A model generated the notes under the pieces. The model worked only from the letters and a program-made list of their open reading frames with translations. It did not search any database and was not told the DNA's origin. DNA of 51,276 nt, from assembly GCA_002427605.1 (NCBI GenBank), contig DIRT01000002.1, positions 1 to 51,276 of the forward strand, given 5' to 3'. This stretch comes from Bacteroidales bacterium UBA5429. GTDB lineage: Bacteria; Bacteroidota; Bacteroidia; Bacteroidales; WCHB1-69. Positions 1-7,538 of the stretch are shown piece by piece; within the stretch, counting starts at the first letter, position 1, and the number at the start of each line of letters is the position of its first letter. Position numbers and translations under genes: made by a program.

Positions 1-28
1 TAACTTTCTGAATTGAATTTTTCAGTTT

Positions 29-721
29 ATGTATTGGATAATATTTATTTTTTTCATGGTATTGAGCATGATCGTAGGACAAACCTTACAGTCCCGATTT
101 GCTAAATATTCTCGTCAACCGTTGAGTTCCGGGCTGACCGGTAAAGAAATTGCAGAAAAGATGCTGCGCGATAATGGAATTTATGATGTCAAGGTAATCA
201 GTACGCAAGGACATTTGACAGATCATTATAATCCGGTAACTAAAACTGTTAATTTAAGTCAGTCGGTATACAATCAGAGTAATGTTGCTGCAGCTGCCGT
301 TGCTGCCCATGAGTGCGGTCACGCCGTGCAACATGCCACTGCTTACCAATGGCTTACTATGCGTTCTCAATTGGTACCTGTGGTAAGTTTTGGGTCAAGA
401 TGGTCGCAATGGATTCTTTTAGCCGGTTTAATTTTGTTGGGATTCTCCAATTTGGGAAATATAGGAATGTGGGTACTTTTGATTGGAATTATTCTTTTCG
501 GATTAACTACTCTTTTCTCCTTTATCACCCTTCCGGTTGAATATAACGCTTCCGACAGAGCTTTGGCTTGGTTGGATCGCGTAGGAATTACCAGTGGAAA
601 AGAGTCAGAACAAGCTAAAGATGCACTCAAATGGGCTGCAAGAACCTATGTAGTAGCCGCTTTGGCTTCTTTGGCTACACTTTTGTACTATATTATGATT
701 TTCTTGGGACGTAGGGATTAA
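29..721 (+). CDS. Membrane zinc metallopeptidase, YugP type (Zn_peptidase_2)
   Basis: This 230-residue protein has an N-terminal membrane segment (about residues 2-18), a zinc-peptidase motif H94-E95-C96-G97-H98, and hydrophobic segments around residues 115-165 and 205-226. The HExxH motif preceded by an Ala-rich helix, with two later transmembrane spans, is the layout of the YugP / Zn_peptidase_2 family. These are inner-membrane metalloproteases whose physiological substrates are largely unknown. Length is normal for the family. The ATG at 29 starts directly at the membrane segment. aroB starts 3 nt after the stop, and a third gene follows 4 nt after aroB, so the three are probably one transcript. 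Any promoter would lie outside or at the very edge of the window. Family assignment is confident; the substrate is not known. Confidence 0.88.
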   Translation: MYWIIFIFFMVLSMIVGQTLQSRFAKYSRQPLSSGLTGKEIAEKMLRDNGIYDVKVISTQGHLTDHYNPVTKTVNLSQSVYNQSNVAAAAVAAHECGHAVQHATAYQWLTMRSQLVPVVSFGSRWSQWILLAGLILLGFSNLGNIGMWVLLIGIILFGLTTLFSFITLPVEYNASDRALAWLDRVGITSGKESEQAKDALKWAARTYVVAALASLATLLYYIMIFLGRRD

Positions 722-724
722 TTT

Positions 725-1768
725 ATGAAGCATCCCTCGCCCTATAATACCCTTCAATCTTACTTAGAAAATAGCAATTTTCGTAAGGTAATGGTGGTGT
801 GTGATGAACGGATTCTTCAGCTGCATGAAGAGTTCGTTCGTATCCATTTTGCTGATAATCAACACACTCAGTTTTTCTTTTTTCCGATTCCGGCTACTGA
901 ATCTCACAAAGAGATGAGCATGGTGATGCAATTGTTGGATCAGTTGTTGATTCATCATTTTGATAAGAATCATTTAATAATAAATTTAGGGGGGGGGATA
1001 ATCAGTGACTTGGGTGGTTTTGCAGCCGCTGTGTATAAAAGGGGCATCCCTTTTGTCAATGTGCCGACAACCCTCTTAGGAATGGTGGATGCCGCACATG
1101 GTGGGAAAAATGGGGTCAACTTCCATCATCTGAAAAATGGGCTGGGCTCTATCTACTTTCCACAACAAGTGTTTATTGAACCGCTCTTTTTATACACATT
1201 ATCCGATCAGGAGTGGCTTAATGGGTTTGCCGAGTTACTCAAAACCGCATTAATCGGAGATACAGAGCTGTGGTATAAGCTGGAATTATGGGTACTGGGG
1301 GAATCCCTTTCCCAACTCAGATCCAGGATTTCTGCCCAAGTTATTAAACAGGTAGCGAGTATTAAAAATGGATTGGTACAACAAGATCCGCAGGATAGGG
1401 GAGTGCGCCAGCAGTTGAACTTTGGACATACAATCGGTCATGCACTGGAATCGCTTCATCTGGAGAAAGAAATAGAATTACCTCACGGCTTTGCTGTGGC
1501 TGCAGGAATCTACTATGAAACAGAATTGGCAACCCGAAAGGGAATTCTTGAAACAAATCAGAAAAAACGTATACAAAGAGTAGTTCAGAAATTGTATGAT
1601 ATTCCACAACTTGACCTGTCGGAGCAATCCCGATTGATCCATTTTATATCACAAGATAAGAAAAATAAAAATGGAGAGATTCATATGAGCCTGATCTCAG
1701 AAATTGGAAAGGGGATTCATGGTGTTCCTGTTTCGATTGCAGAGATAGAGTCACTCTTTAGAGAATAA
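725..1768 (+). CDS. aroB: 3-dehydroquinate synthase
   Basis: AroB converts DAHP to 3-dehydroquinate, the second step of the shikimate pathway, in the cytoplasm using NAD and a divalent metal. The 347-residue protein shows the glycine-rich NAD motif LGGGIISDLGGF near residues 88-99, the PTTLL stretch, the GGKNGVN segment, the metal-ligand Glu in GFAELLK, and the metal-binding His residues in HTIGHALE and LPHGFAVAAG. Length is typical. The usual D-x-S-x-GGK-x-G segment reads DAAHGGKNG here, a variant seen directly in the sequence. The start is 3 nt after the zinc peptidase stop, which points to translational coupling. No other aromatic amino acid gene lies nearby. Confidence 0.95.
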   Translation: MKHPSPYNTLQSYLENSNFRKVMVVCDERILQLHEEFVRIHFADNQHTQFFFFPIPATESHKEMSMVMQLLDQLLIHHFDKNHLIINLGGGIISDLGGFAAAVYKRGIPFVNVPTTLLGMVDAAHGGKNGVNFHHLKNGLGSIYFPQQVFIEPLFLYTLSDQEWLNGFAELLKTALIGDTELWYKLELWVLGESLSQLRSRISAQVIKQVASIKNGLVQQDPQDRGVRQQLNFGHTIGHALESLHLEKEIELPHGFAVAAGIYYETELATRKGILETNQKKRIQRVVQKLYDIPQLDLSEQSRLIHFISQDKKNKNGEIHMSLISEIGKGIHGVPVSIAEIESLFRE

Positions 1769-1772
1769 TGAA

Positions 1773-4043
1773 ATGAAGTCCAAAAAGATTCGATTACTAC
1801 TGATCGCTTTGTTACTTATTTCAGGATTAACCCTGCTGCTTTATCATTATGGTTCTCCCATTAAAGAGGCAGTCAGAAAACAAACAACACAGATTTTGAA
1901 AACAGAGTATATTCCTTCCCAACCCGACAGTTTGAAGCATGAGCTGGCGTTAACCCAAACAGATTCCATCTATCTCGATTTTCGAAAAGGATTTCCTTAC
2001 CACTATCAAACGATTGGTGTGGCGAACTTTAGTGACAGCAGCCGAATGATCCTGATTAGTGATCCGCCGCCCTATTTAAAAATCGACTCAATTCAGAAGA
2101 TTTTCAGTCAATTTACCCATCGTGTGGAGACCAAATTGCACAAAATCGGATATGATGGCTACGCCAAGGATATTGTGATCCAGATTGCCAATGCCACTAC
2201 TGAGAATATGGATAAGAGAATCAAACAGCTCTCTGAATTGCTCTTTTTTTCCGACTATAAACCGGCTGTAATGTCTCTTCCAATCCAACAAAAACGGATC
2301 TTTTTTGCAGAAAACAGTCTCGATTACCAGATCTCACTCTATGAGTTTAATCAGTGGTTTTTGGAAGATCAGGAACCCTTTATTAATCTGAAAGATACAA
2401 CTCAAGAATACACGATCCAAACGTTGTTTAAAAATGATAAGGGAGGAGTTTATTTTAGCAAAGAACCCGGTTTTGTAGCGTGGGTGATTCCTAAAAAATC
2501 AGATTTAGACAAATATAAACAACATATTCGCCAATTTACGCTGGATGCCGACCTGATTTTGGGAGCTTTAGCGGATACTGCTACTTTAGTGATTATTGGG
2601 AGAGAGCGGGAATCTTCACTGGAAGAGTTGCCTCCGCTCCAGGTGGAAACAATCCTTTTGTTGGCTTCCATCACTGAAAAAGAGCTTTCGCAAAGTTTGG
2701 ATGTTAACGACTTTTTAGCCGGCAAAATGAATAACGGACGCGACTGGTGTCCGACCTATTTGAGTAAAGAGTTGGAACATACCGAGTTTGGCAGTTTGAT
2801 GACTTTGACCGATATTTTACTAAAAGATTGGTCTGAGAAGGGAACGATCAGGGAGTACAACTACCGCTATCCACATCCCTCTTACTATCCTTTCAAAGAG
2901 CCGCTCTTTAGGATGTTGGGACTGAATGAGTTAGTCTATAACTGGAACACTGCCAATGCCCTTTTTGCGATTGATATGGAGCCGGCAACCATTTACACCC
3001 TGAACCGAACCGGATCGTTGCCTGTTTCCTATTTCAATTCTCCGGAATCGGGGAGAAGCATTGGACGCAGTTACGAGAATAAAGCTTACTCTTACTTTGC
3101 AACAGTGGGCAACACCGATCTTGCCAGAGTGGTTCAGTATACAGCTCTATATCAGCTATTTATGGATAACGAAATCACCTATAAAGGTGAGATTACGCAC
3201 TATTATCCTAAAAATAAAGCTTACTTGCTTTCACAACCTGTGCGCTCTTTCCTGGATATTTTGAAGAATCTTTCGGAAGCGGAGATGAAACTGGTTACAG
3301 ATTCTGTAGTGGAGCGTAAGTTTTGGGGTTTCCATAAAGGAAAGATTGAGGAGCAGATTCAGGCGCAAGAGAAAAAACATAATTTTACTTACACAGACCA
3401 ACAGAGAGAGGATGTTTATGAACGTTTTCGTGTCAATGAAACGAATCATATCCTGAAACAGTTCCGGTCGGTTAAACGGTTACTCAATCAACTTTCCGAT
3501 GCGGATTTTAAGTATGTTGTTCGTTTACTTTCCTATCCAAGGGGGGAAAGGATAAACTCTCAGAGTCAATATCAACTGTTGCTCCACTCTAGAAAGATCA
3601 AGGATCTGCTCAATATGGTGGGGAAAAACAATCTGGATCTCTTTGGGTTAAATTTAGAGCAAGTAAAGAACTTTTTCTCCAACTCATTGATTAAAAGTGG
3701 CGCTCCCTATTTGAAAACTCCCTCATTGATCATCACTTACAACGACCTGTACACCACGGGAGGGCACAATATTTCTTCCAAGATCACCAGGGTCAAATCA
3801 TTGACGAATTATAAGCCTTCGCAGCAGACAAAAGCTGAAAAGGGGAGTGTTGACAGAGAAGAGCCTGCTACAGCAGCCAAACCCCGATCTACTTCCACCC
3901 CCCAAAAAGATAAAAATCAAACAAAAACAACTCAAAAAACAACCCAATCCAAAGGAAGTTCAAAAGCGACACCAGCCTCATCCAACATCAGAAAGCGCGG
4001 TGATGTAGTGCCGGCGAAGAAAAGAGCTCAACGAGGATTCTAA
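1773..4043 (+). CDS. Large envelope protein of unknown function
   Basis: I do not recognise this 756-residue protein. It begins with a Lys-rich tip and one hydrophobic segment (about residues 6-25) without a lipobox or clear cleavage site, so it is probably an inner-membrane-anchored periplasmic protein. The body is rich in aromatic and charged residues with no obvious catalytic signature. About 70 C-terminal residues (roughly 690-756) are rich in Lys, Thr, Ser, Pro and Gln and look disordered, ending in a strongly basic tail. It starts 4 nt after aroB and shares its strand, so it is likely co-transcribed. Its 3' end overlaps the convergent helicase gene by 4 bp. It is a real gene by length and codon structure; function is open. 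Confidence 0.8.
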   Translation: MKSKKIRLLLIALLLISGLTLLLYHYGSPIKEAVRKQTTQILKTEYIPSQPDSLKHELALTQTDSIYLDFRKGFPYHYQTIGVANFSDSSRMILISDPPPYLKIDSIQKIFSQFTHRVETKLHKIGYDGYAKDIVIQIANATTENMDKRIKQLSELLFFSDYKPAVMSLPIQQKRIFFAENSLDYQISLYEFNQWFLEDQEPFINLKDTTQEYTIQTLFKNDKGGVYFSKEPGFVAWVIPKKSDLDKYKQHIRQFTLDADLILGALADTATLVIIGRERESSLEELPPLQVETILLLASITEKELSQSLDVNDFLAGKMNNGRDWCPTYLSKELEHTEFGSLMTLTDILLKDWSEKGTIREYNYRYPHPSYYPFKEPLFRMLGLNELVYNWNTANALFAIDMEPATIYTLNRTGSLPVSYFNSPESGRSIGRSYENKAYSYFATVGNTDLARVVQYTALYQLFMDNEITYKGEITHYYPKNKAYLLSQPVRSFLDILKNLSEAEMKLVTDSVVERKFWGFHKGKIEEQIQAQEKKHNFTYTDQQREDVYERFRVNETNHILKQFRSVKRLLNQLSDADFKYVVRLLSYPRGERINSQSQYQLLLHSRKIKDLLNMVGKNNLDLFGLNLEQVKNFFSNSLIKSGAPYLKTPSLIITYNDLYTTGGHNISSKITRVKSLTNYKPSQQTKAEKGSVDREEPATAAKPRSTSTPQKDKNQTKTTQKTTQSKGSSKATPASSNIRKRGDVVPAKKRAQRGF

Positions 4044-5443
4044 GAGGGCTGAAGAGGAGTCAGGTTGTTGAAAAAATCGATCACCTCTTTGTTGACACGG
4101 ATCGCACGAGGGGGAATTGGGGATTTCAGCACCAAATGATTAAAGTTGGTACAGCGGCTCAGGGCGACATACACCTGACCGTCAGCAAAAGAACCGCCAA
4201 TATCGGCAATCACCTTCTCAAATGTGAGCCCCTGACTTTTATGCACCGTGATAGCCCACGCCAACCGAAGCGGATACTGAATAAAAGAGCCGATCTCCTC
4301 CTCCTCAATTCGTCCTTTGCGGGTATTGTATTTGTATCGCATATTAACCCAAATTTCCTTTGCAACCACAATCTCATTTTGATCCCCATCACATTTGACC
4401 CAGATGGTCTCATCCTCTATTTTGGTAATAATGCCGATTTTTCCATTAAAGTAGTTGCTCGCATTGTTGTTTTTGATAAACATCACTTGCGCTCCCTCTT
4501 TCAATTTTAAAACCGATTCGGTAGGGTAGATGTTTTCCGGGAAAGTGCCTTCCACTACAGCCTCAAATTGGTGAAGCGGCGTAGTAAGTTGCTCCAATTT
4601 CTCGCTATTAGTCTGATTGACAATGCGATTGTGTGTGGCTAAAATGATGTAGTTTTCATCTTGAGGAGGTGTAAAATGAGGATTATATTTGCTATTCAAC
4701 AACTCCAAATCCTCCTGATTTACTTGATTTACACGGATTCTATTCAATAACTGAATAAAATGTGGATCGGTCTGGCGATAAATTTTTTGCAATTCAAAAG
4801 TAACCGGAGGGTGCTCTTTAATGACATGTGCGCTGAAAAAGAACTCTGTCTCATAGCTCATTTTCAGAATCTCCCAATGTTCATGTTCCGCGATGGGGGA
4901 GAGCTGAAAAGGATCGCCAATCAGCACCACCTGAACTCCTCCAAAGGGAACGTAGTAGTTGTTTCGATAGTAGCGAAGTAGTTTATCCACCAGATCCAGC
5001 AGATCACAGCGTACCATCGATATTTCGTCAATAATCAGCAGCTCAGTAGCTTTGATTTTGTCTATCTGATTTTTATAGTACTTAAAATGGTCGTAAATGG
5101 TAGTCCGGTCTTCATCCATCATTTCCGCTTCAAAACGCAACCGTTTGTCGTTGGGAGGAAATATCCCCGGTTTTATCTTGAAGTAGGAATGAATGGTTTG
5201 TCCTCCCGCATTGATGGCAGCCACTCCGGTTGGTGCCAGAACAATCGTATTGGGACCGGCCAATCTACGCAGTTGTTTCAAAAAGGTAGTTTTTCCTGTT
5301 CCCGCTTTTCCAGTGATAAAAACGGGCTGAGGATGATTCAAGATAAACTCCAAAGCAAAGTTAAATATCTGATTTTCCTGATCCAAATGAAGGAGATCAG
5401 AAATGGATGAATCGTGAGAATATGAAAACTTCTTTTCTGTCAT
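4040..5443 (-). CDS. PIF1-like / RecD-like superfamily 1 DNA helicase
   Basis: The 467-residue protein is an ATP-dependent 5'-3' DNA helicase of the PIF1/RecD2 group. Visible motifs are Walker A GKAGTGKT (residues 45-52), motif Ia APTGVAA (70-76), Walker B LLIIDE (135-140), an LIGDPFQLSP motif III with the conserved Gln, a conserved YRQTD segment (motif IV region), the VTVHKSQG-type motif V (here ITVHKSQGLTF) and motif VI YVALSRC. This is the compact bacterial form with no extra C-terminal domains. PIF1 helicases unwind structured DNA including G-quadruplexes; that role here is inferred. The start at 5443 is followed upstream by a plausible -7 box (5465-5472). Its stop overlaps the convergent upstream gene by 4 bp. 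Confidence 0.9.
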   Translation of the reverse strand: MTEKKFSYSHDSSISDLLHLDQENQIFNFALEFILNHPQPVFITGKAGTGKTTFLKQLRRLAGPNTIVLAPTGVAAINAGGQTIHSYFKIKPGIFPPNDKRLRFEAEMMDEDRTTIYDHFKYYKNQIDKIKATELLIIDEISMVRCDLLDLVDKLLRYYRNNYYVPFGGVQVVLIGDPFQLSPIAEHEHWEILKMSYETEFFFSAHVIKEHPPVTFELQKIYRQTDPHFIQLLNRIRVNQVNQEDLELLNSKYNPHFTPPQDENYIILATHNRIVNQTNSEKLEQLTTPLHQFEAVVEGTFPENIYPTESVLKLKEGAQVMFIKNNNASNYFNGKIGIITKIEDETIWVKCDGDQNEIVVAKEIWVNMRYKYNTRKGRIEEEEIGSFIQYPLRLAWAITVHKSQGLTFEKVIADIGGSFADGQVYVALSRCTNFNHLVLKSPIPPRAIRVNKEVIDFFNNLTPLQPS

Positions 5444-5469
5444 AGATCAGTTGAATAGAAAATGCAAAT
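5430..5469. repeat. 40-bp direct repeat, copy 1 (helicase 5' end)
   Basis: This copy spans the first codons and leader of the helicase gene on the minus strand. It matches 6606-6645 at 37 of 40 positions, with 31 of 32 over 5438-5469. The copies lie 1,176 bp apart and bracket the beta-barrel gene. Confidence 0.85.
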
Positions 5470-5472
5470 TTA
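5465..5472 (-). promoter_or_regulatory. Bacteroidota -7 box for the helicase gene
   Basis: On the minus strand this reads TAAATTTG, fitting the known Bacteroidota -7 consensus TAnnTTTG, 22 nt upstream of the helicase ATG. No clear -33 TTG was found. Confidence 0.5.
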
Positions 5473-5839
5473 CGATAATTTCATCATTGATGTAATTTAT
5501 TTATTGTCCAAAAGTTGCATTTATTTGTTGAATCTAAGAAACATAAAGAATGTTAAAAAACATTAAACATGAAATAATAATCTAATTTGGATATAACAAT
5601 TGTATAAATTTCTATAGCTTAACCTATTATTTTTTTTTGTATATTCGCAGTACGAAGTTTTTATCTATTTTTAAATGATCATAAGAATGTTTTTTAGCCA
5701 TATTAGAGACTGTATATAAAAAAGGGGATTGAGAGATAGATCTATTTTCTTATTTCCCCTAAATGTTCTAAAATTACGATTTAGAAACAAATTATACTAC
5801 ATGAAACTAATTATTAATCGTTTAAAAAATATAAAAGTT
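5473..5839 (+). promoter_or_regulatory. AT-rich leader and promoter region of the beta-barrel gene
   Basis: This 367-bp stretch without a gene is very AT-rich. A possible -7 box TATATTCG lies at 5640-5647, which would give a leader of about 185 nt. Within the leader a weak long-range pairing is possible between AGGGGA near 5722 and TCCCCT near 5755, around the palindrome ATAGATCTAT. This could be a leader structure, but no known riboswitch class is recognisable. Confidence 0.35.
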
Positions 5840-6496
5840 ATGAAAAAAACAATATTATTATCGTTGATATTTGTTATAATGAGTTTTACAAATATGGCTC
5901 AAGCACAAGATCCACCTTTATCCATACCACATCCTAAATATGAACTCAATATTTCGTACGGTTTTTTCCCGGTCATTGGATACGGAACCCCTATTTCTTA
6001 TCATTTTCCATTAGAACCCATACTTATTTATGAAAAACATAGACTTTATGATGTAATACAGATTGGTAGTTTAAGTTTTCAGTATCAATATCATTTTAAT
6101 AATAGGCATAGTGCTGGTATAACAACTTCTTATGTATTACGTAATTATAATGTATGTTCAGAAAATAAAAGAAAATTTACAGCACATAATCATTATATAA
6201 TTTTACAAGGGAACTATCGTTATACTTATAAACAATATGCTAATTGTTCTTTATACTCTGCCCTTTCAATAGGAGCGGTTTTATATATCATTGATCCTAA
6301 AATTAAAGAAGATATGCTATCTCAGCCAGAACTTATTTTCAAAAATCCTGATCCTAATGACCCTACTACTTTTTTATCTCCATCGGCACAATTGACACTT
6401 TTGGGATTGAGAATAGGAAAAGCAAATGCTTCTCAAATAGAATTGGGATTTGGGACACAAGGGATATTGAAAGTGGGTTATTCCTATCAGTTTTAA
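5840..6496 (+). CDS. Predicted outer-membrane beta-barrel protein, accessory
   Basis: The start at 5840 is chosen because it gives a clean signal peptide, with Lys-Lys-Thr, a hydrophobic core and a cleavage site after A-Q-A at about residue 22. An in-frame ATG at 5729 would add 37 residues before this signal. The mature part (about 196 residues) has alternating hydrophobic and aromatic stretches and ends in a Tyr-Gln-Phe terminus, as in outer-membrane beta-barrels. No specific family is recognised. The gene is clearly more AT-rich than its neighbours, stands alone, and is bracketed by 40-bp direct repeats derived from the neighbouring helicase gene start. This suggests later acquisition. Barrel prediction is moderately secure; function is unknown. 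Confidence 0.65.
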   Translation: MKKTILLSLIFVIMSFTNMAQAQDPPLSIPHPKYELNISYGFFPVIGYGTPISYHFPLEPILIYEKHRLYDVIQIGSLSFQYQYHFNNRHSAGITTSYVLRNYNVCSENKRKFTAHNHYIILQGNYRYTYKQYANCSLYSALSIGAVLYIIDPKIKEDMLSQPELIFKNPDPNDPTTFLSPSAQLTLLGLRIGKANASQIELGFGTQGILKVGYSYQF

Positions 6497-6549
6497 GTGT
6501 GAATTGTAGAAAATAAACCGTAAAATCAGGTTATTTCTTAACTTTGAAA

Positions 6550-6587
6550 TGCGTCATCCATGGTTTTGAACACTATTGGGTGACGCA
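6550..6587 (+). terminator. Hairpin downstream of the beta-barrel gene
   Basis: TGCGTCATCC (6550-6559) pairs with GGGTGACGCA (6578-6587), ten pairs with one G-T, around an 18-nt loop. It lies 54 nt after the stop. The following bases are only weakly T-rich, so termination is plausible but not certain. Confidence 0.5.
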
Positions 6588-6605
6588 TTGTTATATTGAG
6601 AAGAG

Positions 6606-6645
6606 TTCTTTGTTGTCATAGATCAGTTGAATAGAAACTGCAAAT
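6606..6645. repeat. 40-bp direct repeat, copy 2
   Basis: This is the second copy of 5430-5469. It keeps the helicase-like minus-strand ATG (6617-6619), but the reading frame diverges after a few codons and stops after 21 codons. The -7 box equivalent is degraded (CATATTTG). It therefore looks like a non-functional duplicate of the helicase gene start. Confidence 0.8.
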
Positions 6646-6659
6646 ATGACATTTTTTCA

Positions 6660-6689
6660 AATAATCTCGCCGCATGCGGCGGGATTATT
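6660..6689. terminator. 30-bp palindrome centred on GCATGC
   Basis: The arms around the perfect core GCCGCATGCGGC (6669-6680) extend to 6660 and 6689 with one T-G pair. A GC-rich stem inside AT-rich DNA is typical of a bidirectional terminator or a REP-like unit. Confidence 0.55.
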
Positions 6690-7277
6690 ATTTACCCACC
6701 TTTATAACTTTATGAATTGAATTTTCATACTTCCTTAAAATTTTTGATAGTGATTTTTTTTACTGTCCGATAAAAAAGATATAAAGTAGCGGAATAATTT
6801 TTCAATCCAATCCTTTTCTTTTTTAAGAAGATTTGTAACGACCAAAAACCAAGATTATAACTTCATTATTTATGCAACAAATATACAACTTTTGTAAATA
6901 TAAACCACATAACTTTCGCCAACTAATTTCATATTTAGATCAATTTCAATAGATATGTTATTGAATAAGAGGGAGATAATCATTGCTGGTCGAAAAAATA
7001 GAAAATTTAAAAAGAAGTTTGACCGAAGTGAACAGTTAATAGTAACCATTTCCACTATTCACAGCGTATGACCTCGAAGAGGTCAAAAGTTTATAAAAAT
7101 GAGGCAAGGAATATGACTCCACAACCTCGGAGAGCTCGAATGTATGCGTACAATAACAATATGGATCTAAATGGTAAAATTCTTCGATTATTATCCGTAT
7201 TGAGCTTATTTATCAGCGTTAGCCGTGTTCCCATTTGAGAATTTTGATAATACAGATATTTTGATTTTCTTGATCTT

Positions 7278-7303
7278 AACTTTTTGTCTTGACACAAAAA
7301 GTT
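7278..7303. repeat. Inverted repeat AACTTTTTGT-N6-ACAAAAAGTT
   Basis: The arms are perfect (7278-7287 and 7294-7303). An overlapping second inverted pair, CTTGAC (7288-7293) with GTCAAG near 7312-7317, allows alternative folding. From memory, similar CTTGACACAAAAAGT-type motifs recur in intergenic DNA of Bacteroidota genomes; this needs a search. Confidence 0.6.
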
Positions 7304-7459
7304 ACAAAAAAGTCAAGATAAAACAAAGCTATCCGCATGCCCACATATTCTATTTTATTAATTTTATCAACAATATGATTTATATTTTCTTCCTTTTTTT
7401 CTTTTTGTACATTTTGTCTTTTTTCTCCTTTTCCCCTTTTATTTTTGAATAATTTTTAG

Positions 7460-7467
7460 TATATTTG
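7460..7467 (+). promoter_or_regulatory. Bacteroidota -7 box for the carboxyltransferase gene
   Basis: TATATTTG fits TAnnTTTG and lies 71 nt before the ATG at 7539. No well-spaced -33 element is evident. Confidence 0.55.
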
Positions 7468-7538
7468 CCTAATTTATCGGAAGGTACAAATAAAATATAA
7501 GATGTTGAAAGTTAGTATTATATAAAAAAAAGAAACAT

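Larger units (their letters stand above)
6646..7459. other. Gene-poor AT-rich intergenic region
   Basis: Apart from the palindromes listed separately, I see no convincing gene in this roughly 0.8-kb stretch. Short frames on both strands have unnatural composition. A 17-nt hairpin TGACCTC-GAA-GAGGTCA lies at 7069-7085. A pyrimidine-rich run occupies about 7385-7445. It may be a remnant of decayed mobile DNA, but nothing can be identified. Confidence 0.5.

Noticed and set aside
5729..5839. Upstream in-frame start of the beta-barrel protein
   Set aside because: It would add 37 charged residues before a clear signal peptide.
6870..6950. Possible remnant of a transposase N-terminus on the plus strand (27-codon frame ending in TAG)
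   Set aside because: Only a dozen residues give a faint resemblance, and the downstream frames do not continue the similarity. Not enough to call an insertion sequence.
7091..7297. Minus-strand frame of 68 codons
   Set aside because: It reads through an inverted repeat and lacks a promoter, signal sequence or natural composition; probably chance.
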